DNA from: Mycobacterium lepromatosis
Lineage (GTDB): Bacteria > Actinomycetota > Actinomycetes > Mycobacteriales > Mycobacteriaceae
Length of the DNA stretch: 64,000 bases
Direction of reading: 5' to 3'
Assembly: GCF_000975265.2 (NCBI RefSeq)
Contig: NZ_CP083405.1
Coordinates: forward strand, 806,001-870,000
The notes beneath the pieces were generated by a model. It was not told the DNA's origin. It did not search any database and worked only from the letters and a program-made list of their open reading frames with translations. This document shows, piece by piece, positions 34,641-45,999 of this stretch. The translations under genes and the position numbers were made by a program. How positions within the stretch are numbered: position 1 is the stretch's first letter; each line of letters begins with the position of its first letter.

Positions 34641-34679
34641 CATTGCTTGGCTTGCGGCTGAGCGCGGAATCCTTGTGCA

Positions 34680-35430
34680 TGGCCGAGCAATAGACCACCG
34701 CCTATGACTATCGTCTCGCCGATGATCTAACTCACCGTATCTAGAAAATGAGAAAGACAACCGCACCCGCCACACCAAATTCTTCCGAGCGTGATGATCA
34801 CCGCAAGCGAATTTCCTTGGTCTTTCCAAATGGCCTCAGTCAGCCTGCTACGAACGAAACCTGGGCAGACCAAAGTGACCCCAATAGCTGGAGCGAGCGT
34901 TCCAACGCCAATTGTTTGGTGACACGGATCACCGCCTCCTTGGTTGCGTCGCCCATACCCATGGCCGGTTGATGGGTGCAGCCGCCAACAGAGCCGGTAG
35001 TGACCACCACGCCGCCATGCTTACCCATCCATGCCGCGACGACGAGCGAGGGCCACAGCAGCGGAGCTCACAAGTTGACATCGAAAATCTTAGCGAAGCA
35101 AGCATGGTCCTGTTCGACTAGCGGAGCATACGCAGGATTGACTCCAAGCGTTGTTGGCCAAGATATCCACACCGCCGAACCGTCAAAGTACTCCAGCACG
35201 CACTCGACGCAATGTCGGGCAGCATCTCCTCGTCGACTGCGTAAGCGCCAACGCCTCATCACCGACTTGTGATGCGGCCGCCTCCGCTGCCTCTTACTTG
35301 CGGACGGCGAACACCACATTGGCCGCCGGCGATCGCGAGCTATTGTGGACGATCACCAGCCCGATGCTGCGGGGACGCGCTGGCGATTATGACGGTACGA
35401 CCGGTCAGATCCAGTCAGGTCATTTTGATA
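34680..35430 (-). pseudogene. Short-chain dehydrogenase (Rv2766c-like), decayed
   Basis: Starting near 35430: LDLTGRTVIIASAS, then VGAYAVDEE, NPAYAPLVEQDHACFAKIFD (35140-35080), GKHGGVVVTTGSVGG (35028-34985), GMGDATKEAVIRVTKQLALE. The Ser-Tyr-Lys catalytic set is altered (MGDATK where Y-x-x-x-K is expected). The order is that of a FabG-type NAD(P)-dependent oxidoreductase. Confidence 0.7.
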
Positions 35431-36220
35431 TACCCTCTGTTACGTTAATACCCAGAATCCCGTCAGCGAAGGGCACCGGTTGCACCCTGGTCTCTCATAC
35501 CACGCTTTCTAGCTGCCCACATTGTGGCATGCAACCATAATGTTTAGTCAGATTAACTCTGATGAAACAACCGACAGGAACCGGGGGTTGTTACTGCGGC
35601 GATGGCCATAGCACCCACGGCCTCCGTCGAGACTTTTGCGACTGGCCCAGCGACCACCAAACACCAAGACCATCTCATTTTGTCCCCACGGACAACCCGG
35701 GCGGAGGTGACTGCGGACAACAACAGCAACTGCGGCTCTGAAAGGCGAAACGTAGGCGCCGGCGGCGGAGACCGGAGCCCACATAGGGAACAGCCGCCGG
35801 GGCGGCCAATTCTCCAGGCTGAGTAGTCAGGAATGCACTTCCGTGCTCCTCGTTTGTGAAACATGTCAACCAGTAACGATGCTTAGTTCGTGTGTATTGC
35901 CAACTTTGTTAGAATATTTGCTGCTCATCCCCAGTGTCTCCAAAAAAGCTAACAACTCGTTGCTACATAAACACAATAGACAAACGCCGATGAAAATTTT
36001 TTACGTGTTTCTTAACACGTATTCCCGGAAGATTTAACACGGTCTTACCGGGCATGCTATCCAATTTCAAGCAACCACACAAGAATGAATCACTCGCCGT
36101 GCGGTTCTGTAGGTATAGGTGCAATAGCAGGCCTCGACGCGCAATGCTAAGCGCACCAACTCCGCTTTCACTTTATAGTGAGTTTATAGGAGTTATTGCC
36201 CGAGTTTTCCCGCAGCAGGA
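35431..36220. other. No recognisable gene
   Basis: Open stretches exist on both strands at 35550-35870, but none resembles a known product. Bases 35880-36060 are AT-rich. In Mtb this interval has PPE/PE genes; I see no PE or PPE motif. Confidence 0.35.
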
Positions 36221-37697
36221 TTATCCGTGCTTTGCGGTAACCGTCCCACTCATCAGCTGACCAGACTCCACACCAACCTGCCAGCGGAGCTTACCCGTGA
36301 GCAGTTTGCCGCCGGCATTACGCGGCAACGCGTTGTCCACCACAGCGACATATTGCGGCGCCTTACAGTCGGCAAGTTGCCCCCAACAGTGGTCAAGCAC
36401 CACCATCACGTCGATCTGCTCTGTACCGCCAAACAGTGCCGCTCCGTACCTTCTCCCTCATGCGGTCGTAAAGCACCGCCAACACGCGGGAGTCCGTAAC
36501 ATGCGGATCCACCAGCAGCACAGCCTCGACCTCAACGCTGGAGATGTTCTCGCGGCCCCGGTTGATGACATCCTTGAGACGATCGATACGTGCACCCGAC
36601 CTACGTAGCTAACCCGAGCTATGTCGCCGGTATGCAACCAGCCGTCCACAATGCAGAGAAATAGTCTGCGGCCGGTTCCAGTAGCTTGGTCGTCACATGG
36701 CGCCGCGTACTACCAACGCGCCCACACCCGTGTTATGACCGTCAGAGACCGCACCAAGATCCACCGAGGGGACCGTATACCCCACCGAATCGGCATGCTC
36801 CACAGCATCCTGGTCAAGCAGGGCGGTCATCAGCAAAGCAGTCTCGACCATCCCGTAACCGTTGAACACCGCGGTCCACAGTAAAACGTTTTCACCCGGT
36901 GCACGAGAGACAGGGAGATCGGTGTCCCGTCATAGACTACCCAGCACGCACCGGAGACGTCTGCGGCAACAAAGTCATTGTGCTGCAACAAGAAACAGTA
37001 GTCCACGGAGACGGTAAGCATGAACGAGATGCACCCTGCAGACAGCGCTGCGATCAACCCGTCAATATTCAATGCGGGCATGATCACCGCCTTCCAAGAC
37101 GCACTGCCACCAAAAGCTGCGAGTTGCAGCCGGTCCGGAACCTAGATCAACGTACGCAGCTCCTCGCCGAGATCCCTTGACTGACAGAGACATCAAATCG
37201 TGTTCTCGACGTTGGTCAGGAAAGCCTCGTGTGTGGTCAACACCCCCTGGAGGTGACCGGTAGTAAACGAGCTGTAGAACAGCACGGCGGCGTCTGTGTA
37301 GCGAAGATGATGAATCACATACGGTTGGCCGTCGGGTAATGTAGTCTCCGGTGCCAGCTCCACCCGAGCACCCGCGTAGGACAAGATGAACTCGACTTCA
37401 GGCTGCACCGACCGGGTATTGACCAGTACCGCAACATCGCCGACCATAACGGTGCCCCAAAATGCCAGCACCCAAAGCGACTCGTGAAGCACGCTGGCCA
37501 CAACTGCCGGTAGGTCATTCGGGCCACTCCAGCTCAACTATGGTATCCCCGTTTGGGCGGTTGTCGACCTGCTCAGCAAACATGTTCAGCAGCGTGGCGG
37601 TCAAGCGATCTCAGTACGGGATGAAGTTGCGGTCGAGGGAAACTCGCTTCACCACAAACGGATTGTCGCCATGGAAGACGTCAATGGCAGCAGGCAT
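36221..37697 (-). pseudogene. Acyl-CoA/AMP-forming ligase (FadD), decayed
   Basis: A good ribosome-binding site GGAAGGAG precedes ATG 37697 (MPAAIDVFHGDNPFVVKRVS). Further on are the adenylate-forming domain pieces VLNGYGMVET-like near 36850, WLHTGDIARVSYVGRVHV at 36645-36595 and the C-terminal CKAPQYVAVVDNALPRNAGG and KLLTGKL at 36370-36290 with the catalytic lysine region. Stops and shifts are spread throughout. It would have activated a fatty acid as an acyl-AMP/CoA. Confidence 0.72.
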
Positions 37698-37712
37698 GCC
37701 CGCTCCTTCCGA

Positions 37713-38170
37713 TCATTCCATTAGCATCGCGGCAAGCGTGCCACCCACTTCGTGGGCTCGTTCGCACACCGTGGCATCGACAGGACTGACGGCCTCCAGC
37801 ACGTCTGCAGCATGAGTCAGCGACAACCCAGTAGCAAGCTTGCCGACGGCGACCGCGGGCGCCGACGGTGTCGTTGTTGCCATGCACCCACAAGCCGTAG
37901 GAACGTCCCGACACGTGGTCCAGAATCGGGTAGTAGACGGTGTCAAAGAAGTGCTTAAGCGCCCCGGACATGTTGCCGAAGTTGGCGGCGGTGCCAAACA
38001 AGTAGCCGTCGGCGTCAAGCATGTCCGCGATAGTCGCGGCCAGCGCCGGTCGGGAAACCACGTCTACACCGCCGATCTCGGAATCGTTGGCTCCGGAAAG
38101 CACTGCCTCCAGCAGCTCTCGGGTAGTCAGCGACGGGGGTATGGTGCACCACCAGAAACTTCTTAGTCAT
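37713..38170 (-). pseudogene. Flavodoxin/NADPH-FMN reductase-like protein (Rv2771c-like), frameshifted
   Basis: ATG 38170 gives MTKKFLVVHHTP, then the frame is lost in a run of five G (C on the coding strand) at about 38134-38138; one base fewer restores ELLEAVLSGANDSEIGGVDV, open to 37681. A second shift near 37860 is needed to read VAVGKLATGLSLTHAADVLE to the TGA at 37713-37715. The central flavin-binding part (GYLFGTAANFGNMSGALKHF) is preserved. It is a lightly damaged gene. Confidence 0.75.
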
Positions 38171-38651
38171 TGGCAGGGTAAGTCGCTCCCGTGTAGTTCT
38201 AGGGCTGTCTTCATGGCTTCCCGCGCGCGACGACGATCTCCTGCGTATTCGTAGGCCCGAGCCAGCCGGTACCAACGGCGCCAGTTGTCGGGATCGCCTG
38301 CTAGCTCGGCGCGCACGGTGGCGAACAGCGCGTCAGCCGCGTTTCGCTGTATGCGCCCCGAGGGTCGTCGGAGCAGCGCGCTAGTGTCGAGCTCCATCCC
38401 GTCTGCCGCGATTAGGCGAGCCAGCTTCTGGTGAGCGAATCCTGCTCGCAGAGTAGCGATCATCGCCCATAATCCGATAAGGGGCATGATCAACAACGCC
38501 AGCCCCAGACCCACGGCGGCCGCCCGTCCTGAGCCAATCATCGCGATGGCCATACGACCCAACAACACAAGGTATGCCAGCATCGCGAAGCACAGAGCCG
38601 CGATGAGCAACTGGATATACAGGCTGCTCTTGATCATTACAGTGTCGTTCA

Positions 38652-38652
<1 letters not shown>
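38167..38652 (-). CDS. Conserved membrane protein (Rv2772c-like)
   Basis: This 161-residue protein has two hydrophobic segments (about 13-35 LLIAALCFAMLAYLVLLG and 44-70 VGLGLALLIMPLIGLWAMIA) and a cytoplasmic C-terminal part with a TPR-like stretch (PDNWRRWYRLARAYEYAGDR, then RRAREAMKTALEL). Its ATG overlaps the dapB stop (TAATG) and its own stop overlaps the next start (ATGA), so it was the middle gene of a coupled operon. Its function is unknown, but the intact frame suggests selection. Confidence 0.85.
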
Positions 38653-39419
<767 letters not shown>

Positions 39420-39449
39420 TTAGCCGCCTTGACAGGTGTTTAGCCTGTG

Positions 39450-40060
39450 CGGCAAGTCAGGCACAAGTATGGCCCACCTGGCGTTCACTGCAAAACAAGT
39501 AATGTAGCGGTGCAGCTCATCGGGCCACAGCGAAAGCACCTCTTTAAATCGACGGAAAGCGCCTTTTCCACTTATCGCGGCCTCTAGAGAGTCCACCCAG
39601 TAGCGATAAACAACTCCAATATCCCAGTAGCCCGCTTACGAGCCGATGCACTCCACATAGAGCTAGCGGCCCTCATCCTCGTCAAAACTGTCGTCTTCAC
39701 AGATCCGAGCCTGCGACCCACAATCACCGGTTTTGAGGTCGATCCAGCCACCACCCCACATGGGATCGCCTCCCATGAGTAACGCCAGCTGCTCCAGGTC
39801 GACTGGCAACAGACGAAGCATTGGCGCGGACCTTGGTTGAGGATTGCTACAAGTTGATCGGCCAACTCTTTGTCCCCGCTCATGCGCACTCGTTTAGCGC
39901 AGCCACACACTTGTCCGGTTAGTCCAGCCGCTTCTGGTAAATAACTGGACAACGATGTCCCGGAGTCCATCACCTGCGAGCTGAAGGACCTCGTCGGTGA
40001 GTAGCCCACGCACAGTCTCGACAACAGACCCGTTATCGGTGAACATCGCTGCACGTAGCG
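39450..40060 (-). pseudogene. UPF0158-family protein, decayed
   Basis: Reading down from about 39810: LEQLALLMGGDPMWGGGWID, LKTGDCGSQARICEDDS, YVECIGS, YWDIGVVYRYWVDSLEAAIS, GKGAFRRFKEVLSLWPDELH. The pattern (WLDxxTGE, Y-D-M, AISGRGAFRRFKDVL) is that of UPF0158 proteins of unknown function. A longer upstream piece to 40060 may belong to the same or a second gene. Stops interrupt it at two places. Confidence 0.5.
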
Positions 40061-40239
40061 CCTTCACGGCGTTTGCATCCCACGTACGCTTAACGCAACG
40101 GTAACGGAGCAGTCACGCTAGATCGCAGAACGGGCCCCGCGATCGTATTCAGCGGATTTGCCCACAGTTAGCTATTCATCTACAGAGGCCAGCTGGGACA
40201 TGGCTCCCTGCGATACATCGAAATAGAGTTCGAACATGC

Positions 40240-41610
40240 TTTCGGCTAAGATCCCGCCTGGAGTAACTGTCAAGCTCGACACATTCAATGCCGCTGTAAC
40301 AGACATTGGCGAGCTGAACTTCGACGGCTTCGAGCCTCCCTATCCGGTTACATGCGCTGGAACCAAATATGGAGACGGCTCGTCGGCAGCAGATCGCGGT
40401 AAGTCACGAGGTAATTTCGGGCCTGGCCAAAGAAGATCCCGCCGATGTCGACGGCCCGGCTCACACAGTGGTCGCCGATTGGCTACGAACCAGCTGCGCC
40501 AAAGCTCGCCGCCGGCTGAAGGAATTGTCACCGCGTTTAACACTCGCCAGCCGGCATATTGCTGCCAGACCTACCGGCTACCGCCCAGACGGGGCAAAAT
40601 GACATCCTCGATGGTCAACACCTGCGAATGATTCAAACCTTCTCAAAAATCTCCCAGACATAACGCCGCCCGATACGCTCGTTCACGCCGAGCAATTTCT
40701 TGCCCAGCAAGCGGCAAAATTGCGTCCCCACCAGCTGGAAAAGCTGGCGCTCAAGTGTGCGCTGCTGATCAACCCGTACGGGCAATTTCCCGGCTCCGAC
40801 CGCACGCCGACGCGATTTTACCTGGTGCAGTCAACGGTCTGATAGGATGAGCATCGGGATGCTGATCACATACATACCCGGAATTGCGCACCAATAGCGA
40901 CGCGTGGCTGGCACGATTCGCCACGCCTGGCATATGCCACCCGGACAACCAAGCCTCTCCGTGTCAGCGGCCAACCCAACGAAAGAGACAGCAGACAAGG
41001 ACACGCGTGGCCACACCCAACGCCAACACGATGCACTCACGGCCTTGGTCCAGGTCCAGTTGGGCTATCCGAAACTCGGCGTGCACAACGGACTGCCGGT
41101 GACGGTCATCGTGTGGACCACGCTTCAAGAGCTAACGTTGGGCACGGACTGAACCGTAACGGGCCGGCGGTACACTGGTGTTGATGCGCAACCCGATCCG
41201 GATGGCCAGCCAGGCCTATCGCTATCTGGCCGTATGCGATGAGCATTCAAATCATCCACTGTGTCTTAGGCAAACTCGCCAAGTGACCTCACCAGATCAG
41301 CGAGTGGTCCTGTATGCGAAGGATCGCTACTGCACATCCCCGGCTGCAACATACCCAGCTATTGGTCCGAAGTTCACCATATAGATTGAGTGGTCAGCCG
41401 GCGGCTTAACCGATGCCGACAAACTCGCCTTTGCCTGTCAACCCAACCATAAGCAGGATGGAAATGGCTGGCGGACAAAGAAACTTCCCCACGACCGCAC
41501 CGAATGGATCCCGCCGCCGTATCGGGATCACAGCCAAGCCAGAACGAACAATTATCACCGCCCAGAACAACTGTTCGACACCGATCAGCACCGATGTTGA
41601 TGTACGGCCT
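40240..41610 (+). pseudogene. 13E12-repeat family DUF222/HNH endonuclease, decayed
   Basis: Segments follow the long mycobacterial 13E12 proteins: GLAKEDPADVDGPAHTVVAD, KARRRLKELSPRLTLASRHI and ARPTGYRPDGAK (40420-40600), AAKLRPHQLEKLALKCALLI and NPYGQFPGSDRTPTRFYLV (40700-40835), then KLGVHNGLPVTVIVWTTLQE (41080-41130) and MASQAYRYLAVCDEHSN. The terminal HNH region (SPDQRVVLYAKDRYCTSPA, WSAGG) is near 41300-41400. The family is multicopy in mycobacteria. Confidence 0.72.
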
Positions 41611-41611
41611 A

Positions 41612-42500
41612 TCAGACGTCAATGACCACCCGACTGCTTTTCGCCCGCGATACACAAACCAGCATCTCGTCATCGCTCTCGGTAGAGCGGCCACAACGAT
41701 CGACCTGTCCAGCAATAACTTTGACCTTGCATGTTCCACAGAAACCTTGCTGGCACGAGTACGCCGTGGCCGGATCCCGGTCAAGCATGACGTCAAGTGC
41801 CGACCGATTAGCCGGAACGTTGAGCACACACCTCGACCGCGCGAGTTCCAACTCGAAAGAGATCCCGTCGACGAGGGGCGGCGGGCTAAATCGCTCGTAG
41901 TGCAGTGGCGCGTCGGCGTGTTCGTTACGAGCCAGCCGAACCGCCTCCAGCATGGCGGTCGGCCCACACACGTAAACAGCCGTCGTCGGCCCCGCACCGT
42001 CCAACAAATCGTCGACAGTGATGATGCGACTATGCTCGTCGTCGGCCCATACAGTAACCCGACCTGGAGCCACTGAAACCACTTCAGCCAGAAACGGCAT
42101 GTACTCACGGCTACTAACCAGCATATATTGCCCGCCAGTTGCTTCCACGTTGCGCAGCCACCTGGATCATCGGCAGCATGGGAGTCACCCCGATGCCGCC
42201 GATCACGAACAGCAAATCGCGCTCGGCCGTGCCGAGGTGGAAAGCGTTGCGGGGACCTTCGAACATTACGATGTCACCCACATCGAATGTGTCATGCATC
42301 TCAATCGAACCGCCGCCACCGTCGGCGATTCGGCGGATCGCGATGCGGTAGTCCATGCGGCGTTCGGGCGGACCGCATAAAGAATCATAAAGAATATTGC
42401 CGCCGACGGCCCGATGGTAGCTGAACGTCGATATGCCCGCCGGGCGTCCAGGACGGCAGTAAACCACCTTGCGCATCGGCCAATGTCAACGCAACCACAT
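41612..42500 (-). pseudogene. Ferredoxin-reductase-type oxidoreductase (Rv2776c-like), two lesions
   Basis: The protein is nearly complete across frames: LTLADAQGG, PGGHIDVQLPSGRRRQYSL, then CGPPERRMDYRIAIRRIADG, the NAD-binding LLFVIGGIGVTPMLPMIQ, YVCGPTAMLEAVRLARNE, and the plant-type [2Fe-2S] motif SCQQGFCGTCKVKV with a distal Cys in MLVCVSR. The first lesion is an exact 10-bp tandem duplication at 42376-42395. The second is a one-base shift near 42130. It is a phthalate-dioxygenase-reductase-like electron carrier, recently lost by the look of it. Confidence 0.82.
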
Positions 42501-42502
42501 CA

Positions 42503-42908
42503 GGGGTAACGAGCTAGCGTCTGATGACTACTGCAGATTGAGTCCGCCGCACCGGCTTCACCCAAGACGGCTCCCACCGCGAAGCTGAGGCGAATCCGCC
42601 GAACACCGCACGGATACCCCACAACAATGTAGCAAGCCGATCACGGTTGCACCGGCCATACAGGTCGGCTGGCCTACTGGTCCAGATACTCTCTGACACG
42701 ATGCAATTCCCCAACAGACTCAAGCCCGTCGAATGCCCAAGCACGCTAACAGCCGAACTACCGACGGGCTGATGCGGCGCATCGCGTACCCAATCTTAGA
42801 CTCGACGGCAATCGGCACGACCGCGAATCGTGCTGGCTGAACACAAGTATTCACCAGCTCCACGCACGTCGTAGGACACGAAGCTGTATCGGTTGTGGAA
42901 ACTTTCAT
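42503..42908 (-). pseudogene. Possible alpha/beta-hydrolase remnant
   Basis: Frames on this strand give FYESFHNRYSFVSYDVRGAG (about 42905-42850) and VLGHSTGLSLLG near 42740. These resemble the strand before the oxyanion region and a nucleophile elbow (G-H-S-T-G) of an alpha/beta hydrolase, but the two are too close together and in different frames. I am unsure. Confidence 0.25.
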
Positions 42909-43070
42909 AGAACTCCCACATTATTCCTCACCAGACATAATGGTTGGTCGAGTCAGACGTGCACGACCAGGATATTCGAGCGCTACGGGATAGATCGTAA
43001 TGTATCGATTTATTTCAAAGGTGATGTCGTCGAACGACGTAATGTCAGCTGCCAATATGGTGTTCATCGA

Positions 43071-43980
43071 TCAGTGCGAAGCGCGGGCAGCTGGTGAGAC
43101 CGCTAAATAGTCGACTGCCCGCTCCAGCCCGCCTAGTTGTGACGGGTGGAAACCCGGCTTGTAGTAGTCCCCAACGATTCTCACTAAACGCCGCGGCGCG
43201 GGTACCAATCCCCGACGTGCTGCCGCGAAGTAGTCACGCCACCGCGGTTTGGTCCCCTGCGGCAAGTAAGGATCCACCGAGTACATGAACTGTACTCCGC
43301 GAATCCACAGCAGCAGCATCACCGGCGTGACTGCCAGTTGGGTGCGTACCTGCCGCCAATATCCACCGCGCAGATGCTTCATAGTGTCGAACGCCACCGC
43401 TTTGTGTTCAACCTCTTCGGTCCCGTGCCACCGAAGCATGTCCAGCATCACCGGGTCGGCGCCGACGGCATCGAGCTGTGGAGAGTCCAAAATCCACTCC
43501 CCCAAAACGGCGGTGTAGTGCTCGATTGCCGCTATGCACGAAACCTGCTCCAGCAACCAGCTGCGCTGTCGTCGCACGTTGCACTGCGGTTTATCCCCTA
43601 ATAGTTTATCAAAGAGCCACTTGATCTGATCAGGTGTACGGCGTCAGGTCGATGCCCTGCGCAGCGAAGTGGGCAAGCACCCCGGAATGCGCTTGGGAAT
43701 GCATGGCTTCCTGGCCGATGAATCCCTGTACATCCAGCCGCAGCTGATTGTCCTTAATCAGTGGCAGCGTCTTCTTAAACACCTCAACGAAAAACTCCTC
43801 ACCCGTGGGCAACAGCAGGTGCAACACATTGAGTATGTGGGTCACCAACGGCTCGTTGGGCACATAGTGAAACGACAGCTTCGCCCAATCAAAACCAACG
43901 TCACGAGCTTCGAGAACGAGACGTTCGTTATCTAAAGAAGCGTCATGTGGACCCGCTGCCTCGTCATAGGCGGTTAACAT
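43071..43980 (-). pseudogene. Metal-dependent hydrolase-like protein (Rv2777c-like), single frameshift
   Basis: From ATG 43980, MLTAYDEAAGPHDASLDNER runs to DLTPYT and a TGA at about 43632. A change of frame immediately before that stop restores PDQIKWLFDKLLGDKPQCNV, running without a stop to 43071 (PGFHPSQLGGLERAVDYLAV). The family (PF10118) has conserved acidic and histidine ligands, seen here as FIGQEAMHSQAHS and WHGTEEVEHKAVAFD. Everything except the one shift looks intact, so this is a very young pseudogene, or a sequencing or assembly error in a live gene. Confidence 0.8.
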
Positions 43981-44206
43981 CCCTACCCTGTCTGAAGGTT
44001 GACACCGATTGAGTAAATATCGTCTCGATGTACACCACACAGTCGGAAGTGAAAGTATATATTAGAATGGGAGAAGCCTTAGGTGTAAAATATGGTCGTC
44101 AACCAACTGTCTTACGACGCTGACCCGTTGCCGGCCGTCTTGCACTTAGCAACGCGCCGCGCAGAATCAGTAATAACTATCGCACCTCAGCACCCAGTAC
44201 CGATGT

Positions 44207-44713
44207 CTAGATCGGCACAATTCCGCACAGATGCTCGAAAAGCCAATGATGTCCGGGTTCCTGCGATATCGGCGTAAACTCTACCACCAACACGTAAAAA
44301 TCGTCGGTGTCGCGGGCGGTTACGTGCAGGATGAAATCGTCGGCGCTGGCCAAGAAATAGACATCCATTACAGGGCGTCTGCGGCGGATCTGCTGAATGA
44401 AGCTGCGGATCTTCCCACGCGCGTTGGACTTTAGACTGACCGAGATAATTGCCTGCAGCAGCAATTCCACTGCGATCGGATCGATGTCGGTATAGAACCT
44501 GTGGATAACACCGAGTTCCAGGAGCCGCCGAACCCGACCATGAAACGTTGACAGCGTAATCCCGACCACCTTCGCTAGCGCATTGTTGGTCATCCAGGCA
44601 TAGCCGTGCAGCAAGCGCAGCATTCTGCGATCCACCGCATCAATACCAGAGAGCCGAACATCCTTCGGTAAGTCGCCCTGCTCATCTCGCGGTTCCGTTG
44701 AGTCATTAGACAT
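44207..44713 (-). CDS. aldR: Lrp/AsnC-family regulator of alanine dehydrogenase
   Basis: The protein has an N-terminal winged HTH (AVDRRMLRLLHGYAWMTNNA, LAKVVGITLSTFHGRVRRLL) and a C-terminal effector-binding RAM domain (residues about 85-160, with YFLASADDFILHVTARDTDD). ATG 44713 (MSNDSTEPRDEQGDLP) is chosen over the TTG at 44731. It is divergent from ald, as Rv2779c (AldR) is in Mtb, where it represses or activates ald according to alanine level. The frame is intact. Confidence 0.8.
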   Translation of the reverse strand: MSNDSTEPRDEQGDLPKDVRLSGIDAVDRRMLRLLHGYAWMTNNALAKVVGITLSTFHGRVRRLLELGVIHRFYTDIDPIAVELLLQAIISVSLKSNARGKIRSFIQQIRRRRPVMDVYFLASADDFILHVTARDTDDFYVLVVEFTPISQEPGHHWLFEHLCGIVPI

Positions 44714-44719
44714 ATCGAA

Positions 44720-44839
44720 TATATATCGCAATAACCATTAACTATATCAATATGGCCATCATTTAAGGTATTGCGGACTATTCGAACTTTCTTCACACTT
44801 GAGCTACAATCTTAAACGATTTTGCGCCAGGGAGTGATT
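44720..44839. promoter_or_regulatory. Divergent aldR-ald control region with inverted repeats
   Basis: This intergenic region is very AT-rich. CGCAATAaCC at 44727-44736 and GGTATTGCG at 44767-44775 form an imperfect inverted repeat with a perfect CGCAATA/TATTGCG core. ATATCGAATATATATCG and TATATCAATAT nearby also have Lrp-like A/T half-sites. Binding by AldR is inferred from known Lrp-family autoregulation. Confidence 0.4.
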
Positions 44840-45955
44840 ATGCGAGTCGGTATTCCGACCGAGACCAAAAACAACGAGTTCCGGGTGGCCATCACGCCGG
44901 CCGGCGTGGCCGCCCTGACACACCGCGGCCACGAGGTGCTTGTGCAGGCAGGTGCCGGGGAAGGCTCGGCAATCGCCGATGCGGATTTCAAAGCGGCAGG
45001 AGCCCAACTGATCAGCACCCCCGAACAGGTGTGGGCCGAGGTCGACTTGCTACTCAAGGTCAAAGAGCCCATACCTGCCGAGTATGGGCGCCTACGACAC
45101 GGCCAGATCCTTTTTACGTATCTGCATCTGGCTGCCTCACGTCCTTGCGCCGACGCGTTATTGGCCTCCGGCACAACGTCAATCGCCTACGAGACCGTGC
45201 AGACCGCCGACGGCGCGCTGCCGTTACTGGCTCCGATGAGCGAGGTGGCCGGACGACTGTCGGCTCAGGTGGGGGCCTATCACCTAATGCGGACCCACGG
45301 GAAGTGCGGGGTACTGATGAGTGGAGTGCCCGGCGTAGAGCCCGCTAACGTGGTCGTGATCGGCGGCGGGACTGCGGGTTATAACGCGGCTCGAATTGCC
45401 AACGGTATGGGTGCGACCGTCACGATTTTTGATGTCAACATAAACAGACTACGGGAGCTCGACGCGGAGTTCGGTGGCCGCCTCCGCACCCGCTACTCGT
45501 CGGCCTACGACCTAGAAGGTGCGGTCAAGCACGCCGACCTGGTGATCGGCGCCGTGCTGGTGCCGGGTGCCAAAGCTCCCCGGTTGATCTCGAATTCTCT
45601 TGTCGCACACATGAAGCCGGGCGCGGTGTTGGTCGACATTGCCATCGATCAAGGCGGTTGTTTCGAAGATTCGCAGCCCACCACCCATAATCAGCCGACG
45701 TTCGCGGTGCATGATACGTTGTTCTATTGTGTGGCAAACATGCCTAGCGCAGTACCCAAGACATCGACATTCGCGCTGACCAATGCAACGATGCCATATA
45801 TACTCAAACTCGCAGACCATGGCTGGCAGGCAGCCTGCCGGTCGGATCCCGCTCTGGCAAAAGGTCTTTCGACGCATAACGGTGCACTGTTGTCTGAGCA
45901 GGTAGCCAACGACCTGGGATTGGCCTTCACTGAACCGGCAAGGGTGCTGGCCTAA
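44840..45955 (+). CDS. ald: L-alanine dehydrogenase
   Basis: Ald catalyses NADH-dependent interconversion of pyruvate plus ammonia and L-alanine. The 371-residue protein from ATG 44840 has an AGGGA ribosome-binding site six bases upstream and starts MRVGIPTETKNNEFRVAITP (signature 1). The catalytic Lys is in LLKVKEPIPAEY and the His in LFTYLHLAAS. The NAD-binding motif is VVIGGGTAGYNAARIA, where Mtb has GAGTAG. The C-terminus ends FTEPARVLA. It is intact here, unlike the frameshifted ald of M. bovis. Confidence 0.95.
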   Translation: MRVGIPTETKNNEFRVAITPAGVAALTHRGHEVLVQAGAGEGSAIADADFKAAGAQLISTPEQVWAEVDLLLKVKEPIPAEYGRLRHGQILFTYLHLAASRPCADALLASGTTSIAYETVQTADGALPLLAPMSEVAGRLSAQVGAYHLMRTHGKCGVLMSGVPGVEPANVVVIGGGTAGYNAARIANGMGATVTIFDVNINRLRELDAEFGGRLRTRYSSAYDLEGAVKHADLVIGAVLVPGAKAPRLISNSLVAHMKPGAVLVDIAIDQGGCFEDSQPTTHNQPTFAVHDTLFYCVANMPSAVPKTSTFALTNATMPYILKLADHGWQAACRSDPALAKGLSTHNGALLSEQVANDLGLAFTEPARVLA

Positions 45956-45967
45956 ACGCCAGCACCC
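45942..45967 (+). terminator. Stem-loop across the ald stop codon
   Basis: GGGTGCTGGC at 45942-45951 and GCCAGCACCC at 45958-45967 are perfect complements around the loop CTAAAC, which contains the TAA stop. There is no T tract afterwards, as is usual for mycobacterial tail-less terminators. Confidence 0.55.
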
Positions 45968-45999
45968 GCCTGACCAGCAATGTGCCGTTTAGATTTCAT

